64,000 nt of DNA, taken from Desulfobaculum xiamenense (lineage in GTDB: Bacteria; Desulfobacterota; Desulfovibrionia; Desulfovibrionales; Desulfovibrionaceae). The notes under the pieces are model-generated. The model did no database searches. It had not been told where the DNA came from and saw only the letters and a list, made by a program, of their open reading frames with translations. How positions within the stretch are numbered: the stretch's first letter is position 1; every line of letters begins with the position of its first letter. Position numbers and translations under genes: made by a program. Location: contig NZ_JAATJA010000001.1 of assembly GCF_011927665.1 (NCBI RefSeq), positions 787,019-851,018 on the forward strand, read 5' to 3'. Below, piece after piece: positions 53,041 through 62,046 of this stretch.

Positions 53041-53796
53041 ATGCTCGATGAACACTTCGCCTACGGCACCTCGCCCGTTCACGCGCTGGACCCGCGAGTG
53101 AAGATCACGGCGGCAACGGCGTTTTCCGTCGTAGTTGCCGTATCGCAGCATCCGCACACGCTCTACGCGGCGCTGGCCGTCTCCGTCGCGCTCCTCGCGG
53201 CGGCCCGGCTGGACGCCCGCCCCGTGCTGCGCAGACTGCTGGGCGTCAACGCGTTCATCGCTTTCCTGTGGCTGTTCATCCCGTTCTCCGTGCCCGGCGA
53301 GGCCGTGCTTTCCGTGTGGAAGCTCGTCGCCTCGCGCGAGGGACTCGAACTCGCGGGGCTGATCACGCTCAAGTCCAACGCCATCGTCATCGCCTTCACC
53401 GCACTCATCGCGACGACGCCGGTTCCCGACCTCGGGCATGCGCTGCGCAAGCTGCACGTCCCGGACAAGCTGGGGTGGCTGCTCATCTTCACCTACCGCC
53501 ACATCTTCCTCATCGCGCAGGAATACCAGCGCCTGAACGCGGCAATGAAAGTCCGTGGATTCCGCCCCCGCACCGACCTGCACACCTACCGCTCCTACGC
53601 CTCTCTCATCGGCATGGTCCTCGTGCGCAGTTGGGACCGCTCGGAACGCGTGTATCAGGCCATGCTCTGCCGAGGCTTCAACGGCACGTTCCACTCGCTC
53701 AACGGCTTCGCCCACTCAACCCGAGACATCCTCTTCCTCGCGTCCATGCTTGCCGTCACATGCGCTCTGGCCGCCGGAGAAATCATACTTCCATGA
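53041..53796 (+). CDS. cbiQ: ECF transporter transmembrane (T) subunit CbiQ
   Basis: A 251-residue inner-membrane protein with 4-6 hydrophobic segments. It has the EcfT coupling motifs AAMKVRGF and AMLCRGF (Arg-Gly pairs) on the two cytoplasmic helices that dock on CbiO, and the N-terminal YGTSPVHALDPRVKI typical of CbiQ. Starts 18 bases after the NikL-like gene and overlaps cbiO by ATGA. Confidence 0.92.
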   Translation: MLDEHFAYGTSPVHALDPRVKITAATAFSVVVAVSQHPHTLYAALAVSVALLAAARLDARPVLRRLLGVNAFIAFLWLFIPFSVPGEAVLSVWKLVASREGLELAGLITLKSNAIVIAFTALIATTPVPDLGHALRKLHVPDKLGWLLIFTYRHIFLIAQEYQRLNAAMKVRGFRPRTDLHTYRSYASLIGMVLVRSWDRSERVYQAMLCRGFNGTFHSLNGFAHSTRDILFLASMLAVTCALAAGEIILP

Positions 53797-54524
53797 CCGA
53801 TTCGACCCCCATTTTCGAACTTCGCGGCGTCAGCTTCGGCTACCCCGGCCGGGCCAACATTCTCAACGAACTCGACTTCGCCCTGCCACGCGGCGCGCGC
53901 GTCGGCATTATCGGTCCCAACGGCGCGGGCAAGACCACCATGGCCCACATCCTCATGGGACTCGTGAAGCCCACTTCCGGGCGCATCCTGTTCCGGGGAA
54001 AAGCCGTGGAATCCGAGGACGGATTCGTGGCCCTACGCAAGGCTGTGGGACTCCTGTTCCAGAACGCCGAGGATCAGCTCATCTTCCCCACCGTCATCGA
54101 GGATGTGGCATTCGGGCCGCTCAACGCCGGGAAATCCGCATCCGAAGCCAAGGACATCGCCCTGCGCACACTGGCGTCCCTCGGGCTAAGCGGCTTCGAG
54201 CACCGCGTCACGCACAAGCTCTCCGGCGGCGAAAAGAAACTCGTGTCCCTCGCCTCCGTGCTGGCCATGGACCCGGAGGCCCTGTTCCTCGACGAACCCA
54301 CCAACGCGCTGGACGTCGACACCCGCGAGCGCCTCGTGTCCATCCTGAACGGACTCGACAAGGCGCTGATCATCATCTCCCACGACTGGGACTTCCTCGC
54401 CCGCACCACGCACGACATCTACGCCATGCGCAACGGACGCGTCACCTTCGACGGCGAAACGCACGCGCACCAGCACATCCACGCCCACGTGCACGGCACC
54501 ACGCCCCACACCCACGGCGAATAA
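53793..54524 (+). CDS. cbiO: ECF transporter ATPase CbiO with His-rich tail
   Basis: A 243-residue ABC ATPase: Walker A GPNGAGKTT (about 40-48), Q-loop in LLFQNAEDQLIF, signature LSGGEKKLVSLA, Walker B ALFLDEPTNALD and the switch His in IISHDWD. The final 21 residues contain eight histidines in alternating positions (HAHQHIHAHVH), a likely Ni2+/Co2+ binding tail. Powers metal import with CbiQ and an S-component that is not in the window. Confidence 0.93.
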   Translation: MTDSTPIFELRGVSFGYPGRANILNELDFALPRGARVGIIGPNGAGKTTMAHILMGLVKPTSGRILFRGKAVESEDGFVALRKAVGLLFQNAEDQLIFPTVIEDVAFGPLNAGKSASEAKDIALRTLASLGLSGFEHRVTHKLSGGEKKLVSLASVLAMDPEALFLDEPTNALDVDTRERLVSILNGLDKALIIISHDWDFLARTTHDIYAMRNGRVTFDGETHAHQHIHAHVHGTTPHTHGE

Positions 54525-54618
54525 CCCCGGCCCACGGGCCCACACGGGGCACCCCATTCCGGAAATGCGCCCTCGCGGGGCTTCGCAATCGGACGATTGT
54601 CTGATATGTACGTGAGTT

Positions 54619-54632
54619 GTGCCGTACGGCAC
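54619..54632. promoter_or_regulatory. 14-bp perfect palindrome upstream of cbiK
   Basis: GTGCCGTACGGCAC lies 30 bases before the cbiK start in the 137-base gap after cbiO. It may be an operator for a metal or corrinoid regulator, or a small RNA hairpin; neither is shown. Confidence 0.35.
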
Positions 54633-54661
54633 GTTCCATTCACATCCCATCCCCGAAACGC

Positions 54662-55447
54662 ATGAAAAAAGGCATTCTGCTCGTCGCATTCGGCTCCAGC
54701 CGCGAAGCAGCGCACCTCTCCCTCAGGAGGTTCGACGATGCCGTGCGCCTACGCTTCCCCAAAATCCCCGCCCGCTGGGCCTTCACGTCCGGCGTCGTAC
54801 GCGGCAAGCTCGCGGACAAGGGCAAGAAGACGGATTCCGTAACCAAGGCGCTGGAAAAGATGTGGTTCGAGAAATTCACGCATGTGGCCGTGCAGTCGCT
54901 GCACGTCATCCCCGGCGACGAATTTCACGACCTCGTGCAGGATGCCGACCGTTTCCGTGGCGGCGACAGAGGGTTCGAAAGCATCGTCCTCGGCCGTCCG
55001 CTCATCGCCGGGCCGGAGGACGTCCCCGCCGCGGCCGACGCGGTGATGGCCGCACTACCGCCCGAGCGCACGCCGGACGAGGCCGTGGTACTCATGGGCC
55101 ACGGCACATGGCACGCCGGAGACTGCATGTACGACGCGCTCTACGACGAATTGCGCAGCCGGGACGAAAACGTGCTCGTCGCCACCATGGAGGGCCGCCT
55201 CGTTATCGGCGACATCACGCGCGAGCTTGTGGAACGCCGCATCGGTCGCGCGTGGCTGGTGCCGCTTCTGGCCGTGCCCGGCCGTCACGTACAGAAGGAC
55301 ATGTGCGGCTCCGGTCCCGAGTCGTGGGTCAACATCCTCGCAGCGGCGGGCATAGAGCCGCGCTGCGTGCTGCGCGGCACCGCCGAATACGGCGACTTTC
55401 CGAAGCTGTGGCTCGACCACCTCGAAGAGGCCATGCGCGACCTGTAG
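54662..55447 (+). CDS. cbiK: sirohydrochlorin cobaltochelatase CbiK (cytosolic type)
   Basis: A 261-residue chelatase that inserts Co2+ into sirohydrochlorin, an early step of anaerobic cobalamin synthesis; in sulfate reducers the same enzyme class can also supply sirohaem precursors. Landmarks: GILLVAFGSS at the N-terminus, VQSLHVIPGDEF with the first catalytic His, VVLMGHGTWHAGDCMYDAL with the second, and LLAVPGRHVQKDMCG with a third. No signal peptide, so this is the cytoplasmic form (Desulfovibrio also has a periplasmic one). Its position after cbiQO links cobalt uptake to use. Confidence 0.93.
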   Translation: MKKGILLVAFGSSREAAHLSLRRFDDAVRLRFPKIPARWAFTSGVVRGKLADKGKKTDSVTKALEKMWFEKFTHVAVQSLHVIPGDEFHDLVQDADRFRGGDRGFESIVLGRPLIAGPEDVPAAADAVMAALPPERTPDEAVVLMGHGTWHAGDCMYDALYDELRSRDENVLVATMEGRLVIGDITRELVERRIGRAWLVPLLAVPGRHVQKDMCGSGPESWVNILAAAGIEPRCVLRGTAEYGDFPKLWLDHLEEAMRDL

Positions 55448-55696
55448 CCGCCGCATCGTCTCTCACGTAAACTACCGCGCGACGCCGCGCAAAACGGCAA
55501 CGTCCCTATCATCCCGCACACGCTCCCGCCCCGTCTCCACACTCCGATTGACATTCCCCTCGGAACGGATGCACATCACGCATCCGGGGATTCCCCCGCA
55601 CGGACGCCACGCACTCACCCGCTCTTCACCTTAACGAGCGATGACACGCCTGCCCGCGCCCGCCGCAAACCGCCCTCCACCGTCGAGGTACAACGC
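55448..55696. other. 249-base gap, no gene seen
   Basis: Contains TTGACA at about 55,548 and a 7-bp inverted repeat CGGATGC/GCATCCG near 55,566-55,586; a promoter for the following gene is likely but the -10 element is unclear. Confidence 0.35.
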
Positions 55697-56050
55697 ATGC
55701 ATAAGCTTCTGCCCGTTCTGTTCCTCATCCTGTCGAACATGTTCATGACCTACGCATGGTACGGCCACCTGAAGGACTTCAGAAGCAAGCCGCTTTTGGT
55801 CGTCATCGTGCTGAGCTGGGGTGTGGCCTTCTTCGAATACTGCCTGCAAGTGCCCGCCAACCGCATGGGCAGCGGCATCTACAGCCTCGGCCAGCTCAAG
55901 GTGATGCAAGAGGTCATAACCATGTGCGTCTTCGCGGGCTTCTGCACCTTCTACATGAAGGAACGCCTGACGTGGGATTTCCTGTGGGCAGGCTGCTGCC
56001 TCGCCGGCGCGGCCTACTTCATGTTCCGGGGCTTCAATCCGCCGGCGTAA
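55697..56050 (+). CDS. DUF486-family (DMT superfamily) membrane protein
   Basis: A 117-residue protein with four hydrophobic helices. NMFMTYAWYGHLKDF, WGVAFFEYCLQVPANRMG and SLGQLKVMQEVITMCVFAGF are characteristic of DUF486, a family distantly related to small multidrug-resistance transporters. GAGG precedes the ATG. Function unknown. Confidence 0.88.
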   Translation: MHKLLPVLFLILSNMFMTYAWYGHLKDFRSKPLLVVIVLSWGVAFFEYCLQVPANRMGSGIYSLGQLKVMQEVITMCVFAGFCTFYMKERLTWDFLWAGCCLAGAAYFMFRGFNPPA

Positions 56051-56128
56051 GGGGGAGACTGACCCGCCACGCACATCACCTTTCAACCTCGCGCCACCCA
56101 CCATTCATCGACCGACAAGGAGAACGCC

Positions 56129-56368
56129 GTGGAAGAAAACGTGAAACTCACCGCTGAACACATGCACGAGGCCCTCGACCGTGCCTACGTGATCAACACC
56201 ATGTACGATCAGATACTGATGCAGCACCCAGCCGTGATGGGCACCCCGAAACTGAAGGAAAAGGCCGAAGCGATTGCCGAAGCTCTGGCCAGCTTCTACC
56301 AGTTGTGCGGCAAGGTCTCTTTCGACTTCCACGAAGCCGCCGAAGCTCGGGAAAAGGACGACCGCTAG
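56129..56368 (+). CDS. small acidic helical protein of unknown function
   Basis: A 79-residue protein beginning at GTG (AAGGAG six bases upstream). It is all-helical in pattern (HMHEALDRAYVINTMYDQIL, KEKAEAIAEALASFYQLCG), soluble, with one Cys. No family recognised. It ends 22 bases before a bidirectional terminator. Confidence 0.65.
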   Translation: MEENVKLTAEHMHEALDRAYVINTMYDQILMQHPAVMGTPKLKEKAEAIAEALASFYQLCGKVSFDFHEAAEAREKDDR

Positions 56369-56390
56369 GGCTTGGCCCCGCATTAGCCAC

Positions 56391-56428
56391 AAACGAAAAG
56401 CCCCCGGCATGCCGGGGGCTTTTCGTTT
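56391..56428. terminator. bidirectional terminator, 38-bp perfect palindrome
   Basis: Two 19-base arms meet at position 56,409/56,410 with no mismatch. The arms contain a C5/G5 core flanked by A4 and T4 runs, so it acts as a rho-independent terminator in both directions, for the small plus-strand gene and for the convergent glucan phosphorylase. Confidence 0.95.
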
Positions 56429-56451
56429 GTATCATCGCGTCGCTTGTAGAC

Positions 56452-59019
56452 CTATTCCGCCCAGCGGATGAGTCCGAGCGAATGGGGGTCCAGAAGGTGT
56501 CTGTGGCGCGGTAGCACGCGCACGGTGAAGCCGAAGCGCCCTGGAGCAACAGGCTTGAACGCGCCGGAATACCGGCACCATCCATCCTCCACGAATTCGC
56601 CCGGCTTCATCTCCACGGCCTCGCGCTGGGAGAACTGCCCATCCTGATCGAGTGCGCCGGAGTAGATTTCCACAAGGACATTCTCTGGAGCGATGCCGTT
56701 GAGACGGACCTCCGCCGCCACACTGACAGGCTCGCCCACATGAATCTCGCCGAATTCCTGCGCGGTGACGTGCCGGATGCCCAGCCCATGCCACTTGGTC
56801 ATCATGTCCATCCGCCACTGAGCGAGATCCTTGGCGGCCTGGAAGCCCTGTTGCGTGAGCGCCACGAAGTTCTGGTAGGCGGGGATGTAGGCGATACGCG
56901 CATAATCCTCCACCATGCGGTGCGAATTGAACATCGGCCCCAGTTCCACCAGCGCGTTCTTCATGCGCCGGACCCAGTGCCGCGGCAGGTTGCCATGCCC
57001 CCGGTCGTAGAAGTCAGGCACGACCTCGGTTTCAAGCAGCGTGTACAGAATCTGGGATTCCACGAAGTCCTGATGGCGCGGGTCGTCGTAGATTTCGCCA
57101 CGTCCGATGGACCAGCCAACGCTGTTGTCATCCCGGTAGGCCTCGGCCCACCAGCCGTCGAGGGTGCTCAAATTGATGACGCCGTTGGCCATGGCCTTCA
57201 TGCCGCTGGTGCCGCAGGCTTCGAGAGGAACGCGCGGATTGTTGAGCCACACGTCGCAGCCCTGAAGCATGTATTCGGCCACCTCCATGTCGTAGTCCTG
57301 CAGAAACACCATGCGCGGACGGCAATTGCCCTCGCGACAGAACTGGACGATCTGCTGGATGATCTTCTTGCCCTCGTTGTCCTGCGGATGGGCCTTGCCC
57401 GCGAAGATGAACTGCACGGCGCGCTGACTGTCGCCGATAAGCTTCATCAGCCGGTCGCGATCCTGCAGGATGAGGTTCGCGCGCTTGTAGGTGGCAAAAC
57501 GCCGCGCAAAGCCGATGGTCAGCGCCTGCGGATCGAGCACGTCCTCGGCGGCCTCCACCTCGCTTCGCCGCGCGCCCTTCTGCAACAGCTCCTGCCGCAG
57601 ACGATGGCGCACGAAATCCACAAGCCGCTCGCGCAGACGCTCGTGCGTCCGCCAGAGTTCGGCGTCCGGGATGGCCTCGGCATTGCGCCACACGCGCACG
57701 CAGTCCGGGTCCTCACGCCAGTTCCCGCCGAGGTAGCGGTCGTAGAGCACGGCCAGATCATCCGCCACCCATGACGGATGATGCACGCCGTTGGTGATGG
57801 AGCCGATGGGCACGTCCTCGGTGGGGAACTGCGGCCACACGCGTTTCCACATGTTGCGCGAGACATGTCCGTGCAATTCGCTCACGCCGTTGTTGAAACG
57901 CGACAGCCGAAGCGCCAGCACCGTCATGCAGAACGGCTCCGCGTCGTCGCGCGGATCCTCGCGTCCGAGGGCGAGAAAGACCTTGAAGGCAAGGCCCAAC
58001 TCGCGGGCGTAGGGTTCAAGGTAACGCTGCATGAGGTCCGGAGGAAAGCGGTCATTACCCGCCGGGACCGGGGTATGCGTGGTGAACACGCAGCTCGACG
58101 CCGCAAGCTCCACCGCAGCCTCATAGCTCATGCCGCAGTCCTTCATGAACAGCCGAATGCGCTCAAGGCCCGCGAAGGCCGAATGGCCCTCGTTCATGTG
58201 GATGATGCGCGGCTCCAGCCCAAGGGCGGCCAACGCCTTGATGCCGCCGATGCCGAGCAGGATTTCCTGCTGGAGGCGCATCTCCCAGTCGCCGCCATAC
58301 AGGCGCGTCGTCAATTGGCGAAACTCCGGCGGATTCTCCGGAATGTTGGTATCCATGAGGTAGAGGTTCACCCGCCCCACCGCCGCCTTCCAAATCTGGA
58401 CGATGAGCTTTCTATCCTGCAGGTCTATGGTGAAGGTCACGGGCCGCGCGTCGGCGTCCTTGACAAGGGTGATGGGCATCTGCTCGAAATCGTAGACGGG
58501 ATAGCGCTCGTGCTGCCAACCGTCCGGCGTGAGGCGCTGCCGGAAGTAGCCCTGCTGATAGCACAGGCCAATTCCGACGAGGGGGACATTGAGGTCGCTT
58601 GCGGATTTAAGGTGATCACCGGCCAGAATGCCGAGTCCGCCGGAATAGATGGGCAGGCAGGGGCTTAGGCCGAATTCGAAGCTGAAATAGGCCACCACGG
58701 GCTGGCCGGGCGTCGCGCCGGGAAAGTCCACGACGGACGTCGTGCGCGAAAGGTAGGCCCGAAGTTCATCGACCGTCTCATGCATGCGGGAGAGGAACAA
58801 TTCGTCGCCGGAAAGCTCTTCCAGCGTCTCCTGCCCGAGGCTGTTGATGAAGCGCACGGGATTGTTCTCGCTCATGCGCCACAGACGGGCGTCGATGCGG
58901 GAAAAGAGATCGACAATGTTTCCGTTCCAGGAGAAGAGGAGATTGTAGGCAAGATCCCAAAGCGGCTTCAGATTCTCCGGAAGCCGCGGGACCACGCTGA
59001 AAACCTGGATAGGCTGCAT
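56452..59019 (-). CDS. glgP: alpha-glucan (glycogen) phosphorylase, GT35
   Basis: An 855-residue PLP enzyme releasing glucose-1-phosphate from glycogen. The N-terminal ~100 residues match the DUF3417 extension of the 'short' alpha-glucan phosphorylase type (LPENLKPLWDLAYNLLFSWN). Catalytic landmarks: YFSFEFGLS...YSGGLGILAGDH, HMNEGHSAF, FTTHTPVPAGND, GFARRFATYKRA and the PLP-lysine segment EACGTSGMKAMANGVINLS. The C-terminus has an extra beta-rich domain (~720-855). ATG at 59019 follows AAGGAG. It complements glgA in the window. Confidence 0.95.
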   Translation of the reverse strand: MQPIQVFSVVPRLPENLKPLWDLAYNLLFSWNGNIVDLFSRIDARLWRMSENNPVRFINSLGQETLEELSGDELFLSRMHETVDELRAYLSRTTSVVDFPGATPGQPVVAYFSFEFGLSPCLPIYSGGLGILAGDHLKSASDLNVPLVGIGLCYQQGYFRQRLTPDGWQHERYPVYDFEQMPITLVKDADARPVTFTIDLQDRKLIVQIWKAAVGRVNLYLMDTNIPENPPEFRQLTTRLYGGDWEMRLQQEILLGIGGIKALAALGLEPRIIHMNEGHSAFAGLERIRLFMKDCGMSYEAAVELAASSCVFTTHTPVPAGNDRFPPDLMQRYLEPYARELGLAFKVFLALGREDPRDDAEPFCMTVLALRLSRFNNGVSELHGHVSRNMWKRVWPQFPTEDVPIGSITNGVHHPSWVADDLAVLYDRYLGGNWREDPDCVRVWRNAEAIPDAELWRTHERLRERLVDFVRHRLRQELLQKGARRSEVEAAEDVLDPQALTIGFARRFATYKRANLILQDRDRLMKLIGDSQRAVQFIFAGKAHPQDNEGKKIIQQIVQFCREGNCRPRMVFLQDYDMEVAEYMLQGCDVWLNNPRVPLEACGTSGMKAMANGVINLSTLDGWWAEAYRDDNSVGWSIGRGEIYDDPRHQDFVESQILYTLLETEVVPDFYDRGHGNLPRHWVRRMKNALVELGPMFNSHRMVEDYARIAYIPAYQNFVALTQQGFQAAKDLAQWRMDMMTKWHGLGIRHVTAQEFGEIHVGEPVSVAAEVRLNGIAPENVLVEIYSGALDQDGQFSQREAVEMKPGEFVEDGWCRYSGAFKPVAPGRFGFTVRVLPRHRHLLDPHSLGLIRWAE

Positions 59020-59237
59020 GGCGCACTCCTTGGGGGCGCGGGCCTGCCGCACCCTTCCGAAAAAGTTCTCCGGCACGTTCTAAACTGCCAACCCACCCGG
59101 AAAATGGCAAGCCCTCTCTTGCCCCTTCTCGTCGAATCATGCCTTGGTCTTTGACTTCCACACCGCTGTGGACTACTTCTTTGCCCCACGTTTACGAAAC
59201 CGCCTGCCCTAGGGCAGCCCCATCCCGGAGCTTCAAA
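59020..59237. promoter_or_regulatory. divergent promoter region, glgP versus dut
   Basis: A 218-base gap between divergent genes; it must hold both promoters. No operator or clear -35/-10 pair stands out. Confidence 0.4.
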
Positions 59238-59723
59238 ATGTACAGCGACAACCTCGGTCCCATCGCCGGGACCATCGACGTCGACATCAGAATCCTGCAT
59301 CCCGTGCTGGAGGAAAACCAGCCCGGGTACTCCACGCAAGGTTCCGCAGGCATCGACCTGCGCGCCTGCATGGACGCGGACGACGTCACCATTCCCCCGG
59401 GTGGACGCCATGCCTTCGCAACCGGCCTCGCCATAGACATCCGCACCCCCTCGATGGCGGGATTCGTCTATTCGCGCAGTGGCCTCGGCACGAAGGAAGG
59501 CCTCACCGTGAGTCAGGGCGTCGGCGTCATCGACCCCGATTACCGCGGCGAGATCATCGTTTCCCTGCTCAACACATCCGACGCGCCACGAACCGTCCGA
59601 CGAGGACAGCGCATTGCGCAGCTCGTGTTCCAGCCCATCCACCAGGCCCGTCTGCGGCAGGTGGAGGCTCTCTCGGAAACCTCCCGCGGAAGCGGAGGGT
59701 TCGGTCACACAGGGAAAATGTAA
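59238..59723 (+). CDS. dut: dUTP diphosphatase
   Basis: A 161-residue trimeric-type dUTPase converting dUTP to dUMP and diphosphate. All five motifs are present: GSAGIDLRA (1), YSRSGLGTKEGL (2), GVGVIDPDYRGEI (3, catalytic Asp and uracil-binding Tyr), RRGQRIAQLVFQP (4) and RGSGGFGHTG (5, the C-terminal phosphate clamp). ATG at 59238 with GGAG upstream; the frame extends to 59139 but the extra residues are non-homologous. First of dut-argD-prmA. Confidence 0.95.
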   Translation: MYSDNLGPIAGTIDVDIRILHPVLEENQPGYSTQGSAGIDLRACMDADDVTIPPGGRHAFATGLAIDIRTPSMAGFVYSRSGLGTKEGLTVSQGVGVIDPDYRGEIIVSLLNTSDAPRTVRRGQRIAQLVFQPIHQARLRQVEALSETSRGSGGFGHTGKM

Positions 59724-59751
59724 TCTGCCTCAGGCACAGGGAGATATTGCC

Positions 59752-60972
59752 ATGTCCGATGCATTCGAAGCGCTCACGAAAAGGGACCACGACTCCATCT
59801 GCAACACCTACGCCCGCTATCCCCTCGCCATCGACCACGCCAGCGGCACGCGCCTGTTCGACGTGGACGGCAGGGAATACGTGGATCTGCTTGCCGGAAT
59901 CGCCGTCTGCAACCTCGGCCACGGAAATCCCGAACTTCTCGAAACCGTCACCCGCCAGTGGACCAAGCTCGTCCATTCGAGCAATCTCTTCCACCAGCAG
60001 GAACAGGTGGAGCTTGCCGAAAAGCTGCTCGCCACCTGCGGCGCGGACAAGGTCTTCTTCTGCAACTCCGGCGCGGAGGCCAACGAGGCCGCCATCAAGA
60101 TCGCCCGCCGGTACATGCATGTCGTGCGCAAGCGCGACGCGTACGAGGTCATCACCCTCGACGGCTCCTTCCACGGCCGCACGCTCGCCACGCTGACCGC
60201 CACCGGTCAGGCCAAGGTCAAGGACGGCTTCGATCCGCTGCCCGAAGGCTTCAAGACCGTGCCCTTCATGGACCTCGACGCCGTGCGCGAGGCGATCACG
60301 GACAAGACCGCCGCCGTCATGGTCGAACTGATTCAGGGCGAACGCGGCGTGCGTCCGCTGTCGCAGGAATTCGTGGACGGCCTCGTGGCCCTGTGCCGCG
60401 AGCATGATATTCTGCTCATCGTTGACGAGGTGCAGACCGGCCTTGGCCGCACGGGCAAATACTGGGCGCACCAGCACTACGGCATCACGCCCGACGTGTT
60501 CACCACCGCCAAGCCACTGGCCAACGGCCTGCCCATGGGCGCGATGTTCGCCCGCGAGGAAATGGCTGCGGCCTTCACCCCCGGCACGCACGGCACCACC
60601 TTCGGTGGCGGCGCGCTGGTCAGCGCCGTGGCCTCGCGCGTGCTCGACATCATGAAGCGCGACGCCATCTGCGAACGCGCGGCCGACACCGGACGCTATG
60701 CCATGGGCCTCTTCGAGGGCCTCAAGGCCGCCCATCCGGACAAGGTCGCCGAAGTGCGCGGCCTCGGCCTCATCATCGGCATCGAGCTGACCATGCCCGG
60801 AAAGGACATCTGGAACGCGCTGATCGACGCGGGCTTCGTCTGCAACCTCACGCAGGGCAACATCCTGCGCCTGCTGCCCCCGCTCATCATCGAAAAGGAC
60901 GACATCGCCCGCTTCGCGCAGACGCTCGACGGCCTGCTGGCCGCGGCGGGGCTGCCGAAGTCCGAGGCATAG
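59752..60972 (+). CDS. argD: acetylornithine aminotransferase
   Basis: A 406-residue class III aminotransferase. Family markers: DVDGREYVDLLAGIAVCNLGH, FFCNSGAEANEAAIKIAR, DGSFHGRTLATL, VDEVQTGLGRTGKYWA and the PLP lysine in TTAKPLANGLPMGAM, followed by HGTTFGGGALVSAVA and NILRLLPPLII. These fit ArgD (arginine synthesis, and often succinyl-diaminopimelate transamination). ATG at 59752 follows GGGAGA, 28 bases after dut. Confidence 0.93.
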   Translation: MSDAFEALTKRDHDSICNTYARYPLAIDHASGTRLFDVDGREYVDLLAGIAVCNLGHGNPELLETVTRQWTKLVHSSNLFHQQEQVELAEKLLATCGADKVFFCNSGAEANEAAIKIARRYMHVVRKRDAYEVITLDGSFHGRTLATLTATGQAKVKDGFDPLPEGFKTVPFMDLDAVREAITDKTAAVMVELIQGERGVRPLSQEFVDGLVALCREHDILLIVDEVQTGLGRTGKYWAHQHYGITPDVFTTAKPLANGLPMGAMFAREEMAAAFTPGTHGTTFGGGALVSAVASRVLDIMKRDAICERAADTGRYAMGLFEGLKAAHPDKVAEVRGLGLIIGIELTMPGKDIWNALIDAGFVCNLTQGNILRLLPPLIIEKDDIARFAQTLDGLLAAAGLPKSEA

Positions 60973-61085
60973 CCCGATAAACGCCGCCCCTTCGCGGCAC
61001 GAAACCACAGCCGGACGGAACCATGCGCCAAGCCGCCACAACCGCGCGCTCACACAGGCGAATTCCCGTCCCCGAGAGCCGAACA

Positions 61086-61952
61086 ATGAAGAATCTGCTA
61101 CAGATCGAATTCGCCGTCCCGGATTCCCGCGTTGACGACGTCACCGTCTACCTGACCGAGAACGCCCCCCACGGCTGGCAGGAAGAACTCGTGGTGGACC
61201 GCGAGGAAGTCATCTTCCGCGTCCACTTCGAGGACACCGCCGCCGCGCAGGGCGTCATTCAGGGCCTGTGCGCCGCATGGCCGGACCTCGTCGTGAACCG
61301 CGCCACCATCGAACAGCAGGACTGGGCGACGGCGTGGAAGGAATTCTTCACTCCCGTCGAGGCCGGACGCTTCATCGTGCTGCCCCCGTGGCGCGCAGAC
61401 GAGGCCCCCGAGGACCGCATCCCGATCATCATCGAGCCGAAGACCGCCTTCGGCACCGGCCACCACGGCACCACGGCGCTGTGCCTCGAAGCCATCTCCA
61501 ATCTGGCCGGTGAAGGCACGCTGACCGCTGGCTCCAGCTTCTTCGACCTCGGCACCGGTTCCGGCATCCTCGGCATCGGCTGCTGCAAGCTCGGCCTCAC
61601 CGGTCTGGGCTACGACATTGATCCGCTGGCCATCGAGAACGCCGAGGAAAACCGCGCCATCAACGGCGTGGCCGAAGAGGCCTTCAGCCTCGGCACCGGC
61701 TCCGTGGACGGCCCGGCTGCTGGCGAGCGCTTCGACCTCATGGTGGCCAACATCCTCGCCAACCCGCTCAAGGCCATGGCCCCGCAGATCATCGACAGGG
61801 TCCGCCCCGGCGGCTGCCTCGTGCTGTCCGGCATCCTCGTGGAGCAGGGCGACGCCGTGGCCGAGGTCTACATGGCCAACGGACTCGGCGAGCCGGAGCG
61901 CCATTCCAGCAAGGAATGGATCGTGCTCATCTGGCGCGGCGTGAACCGCTAG
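61086..61952 (+). CDS. prmA: ribosomal protein L11 methyltransferase
   Basis: A 288-residue SAM methyltransferase. The N-terminal ~100 residues form the L11-recognition domain (VEQQDW-like: TIEQQDWATAWKEFF), then IEPKTAFGTGHHGTTALCL, FFDLGTGSGILGIGCCKLG (SAM motif I) and LMVANILANPLKAMAPQI, the usual PrmA catalytic loop. Start ATG at 61086; an in-frame ATG at 61023 is less likely. 113 bases after argD. Confidence 0.93.
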   Translation: MKNLLQIEFAVPDSRVDDVTVYLTENAPHGWQEELVVDREEVIFRVHFEDTAAAQGVIQGLCAAWPDLVVNRATIEQQDWATAWKEFFTPVEAGRFIVLPPWRADEAPEDRIPIIIEPKTAFGTGHHGTTALCLEAISNLAGEGTLTAGSSFFDLGTGSGILGIGCCKLGLTGLGYDIDPLAIENAEENRAINGVAEEAFSLGTGSVDGPAAGERFDLMVANILANPLKAMAPQIIDRVRPGGCLVLSGILVEQGDAVAEVYMANGLGEPERHSSKEWIVLIWRGVNR

Positions 61953-61985
61953 CCCGGTCCGGATTCATCCAGTCAACGAACGCAC

Positions 61986-62025
61986 GCGGGGCGGCACTCC
62001 TTGGGAGAGCCGCCCCGCTTTCTTT
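61986..62025 (+). terminator. rho-independent terminator after prmA
   Basis: Perfect 10-bp GC stem (61,986-61,995 with 62,009-62,018), 13-base loop and TTTCTTT after it. It sits between prmA and the convergent oligosaccharyltransferase gene and may also stop the latter. Confidence 0.88.
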
Positions 62026-62046
62026 CGTCCGATTCCCCCACAGGGG

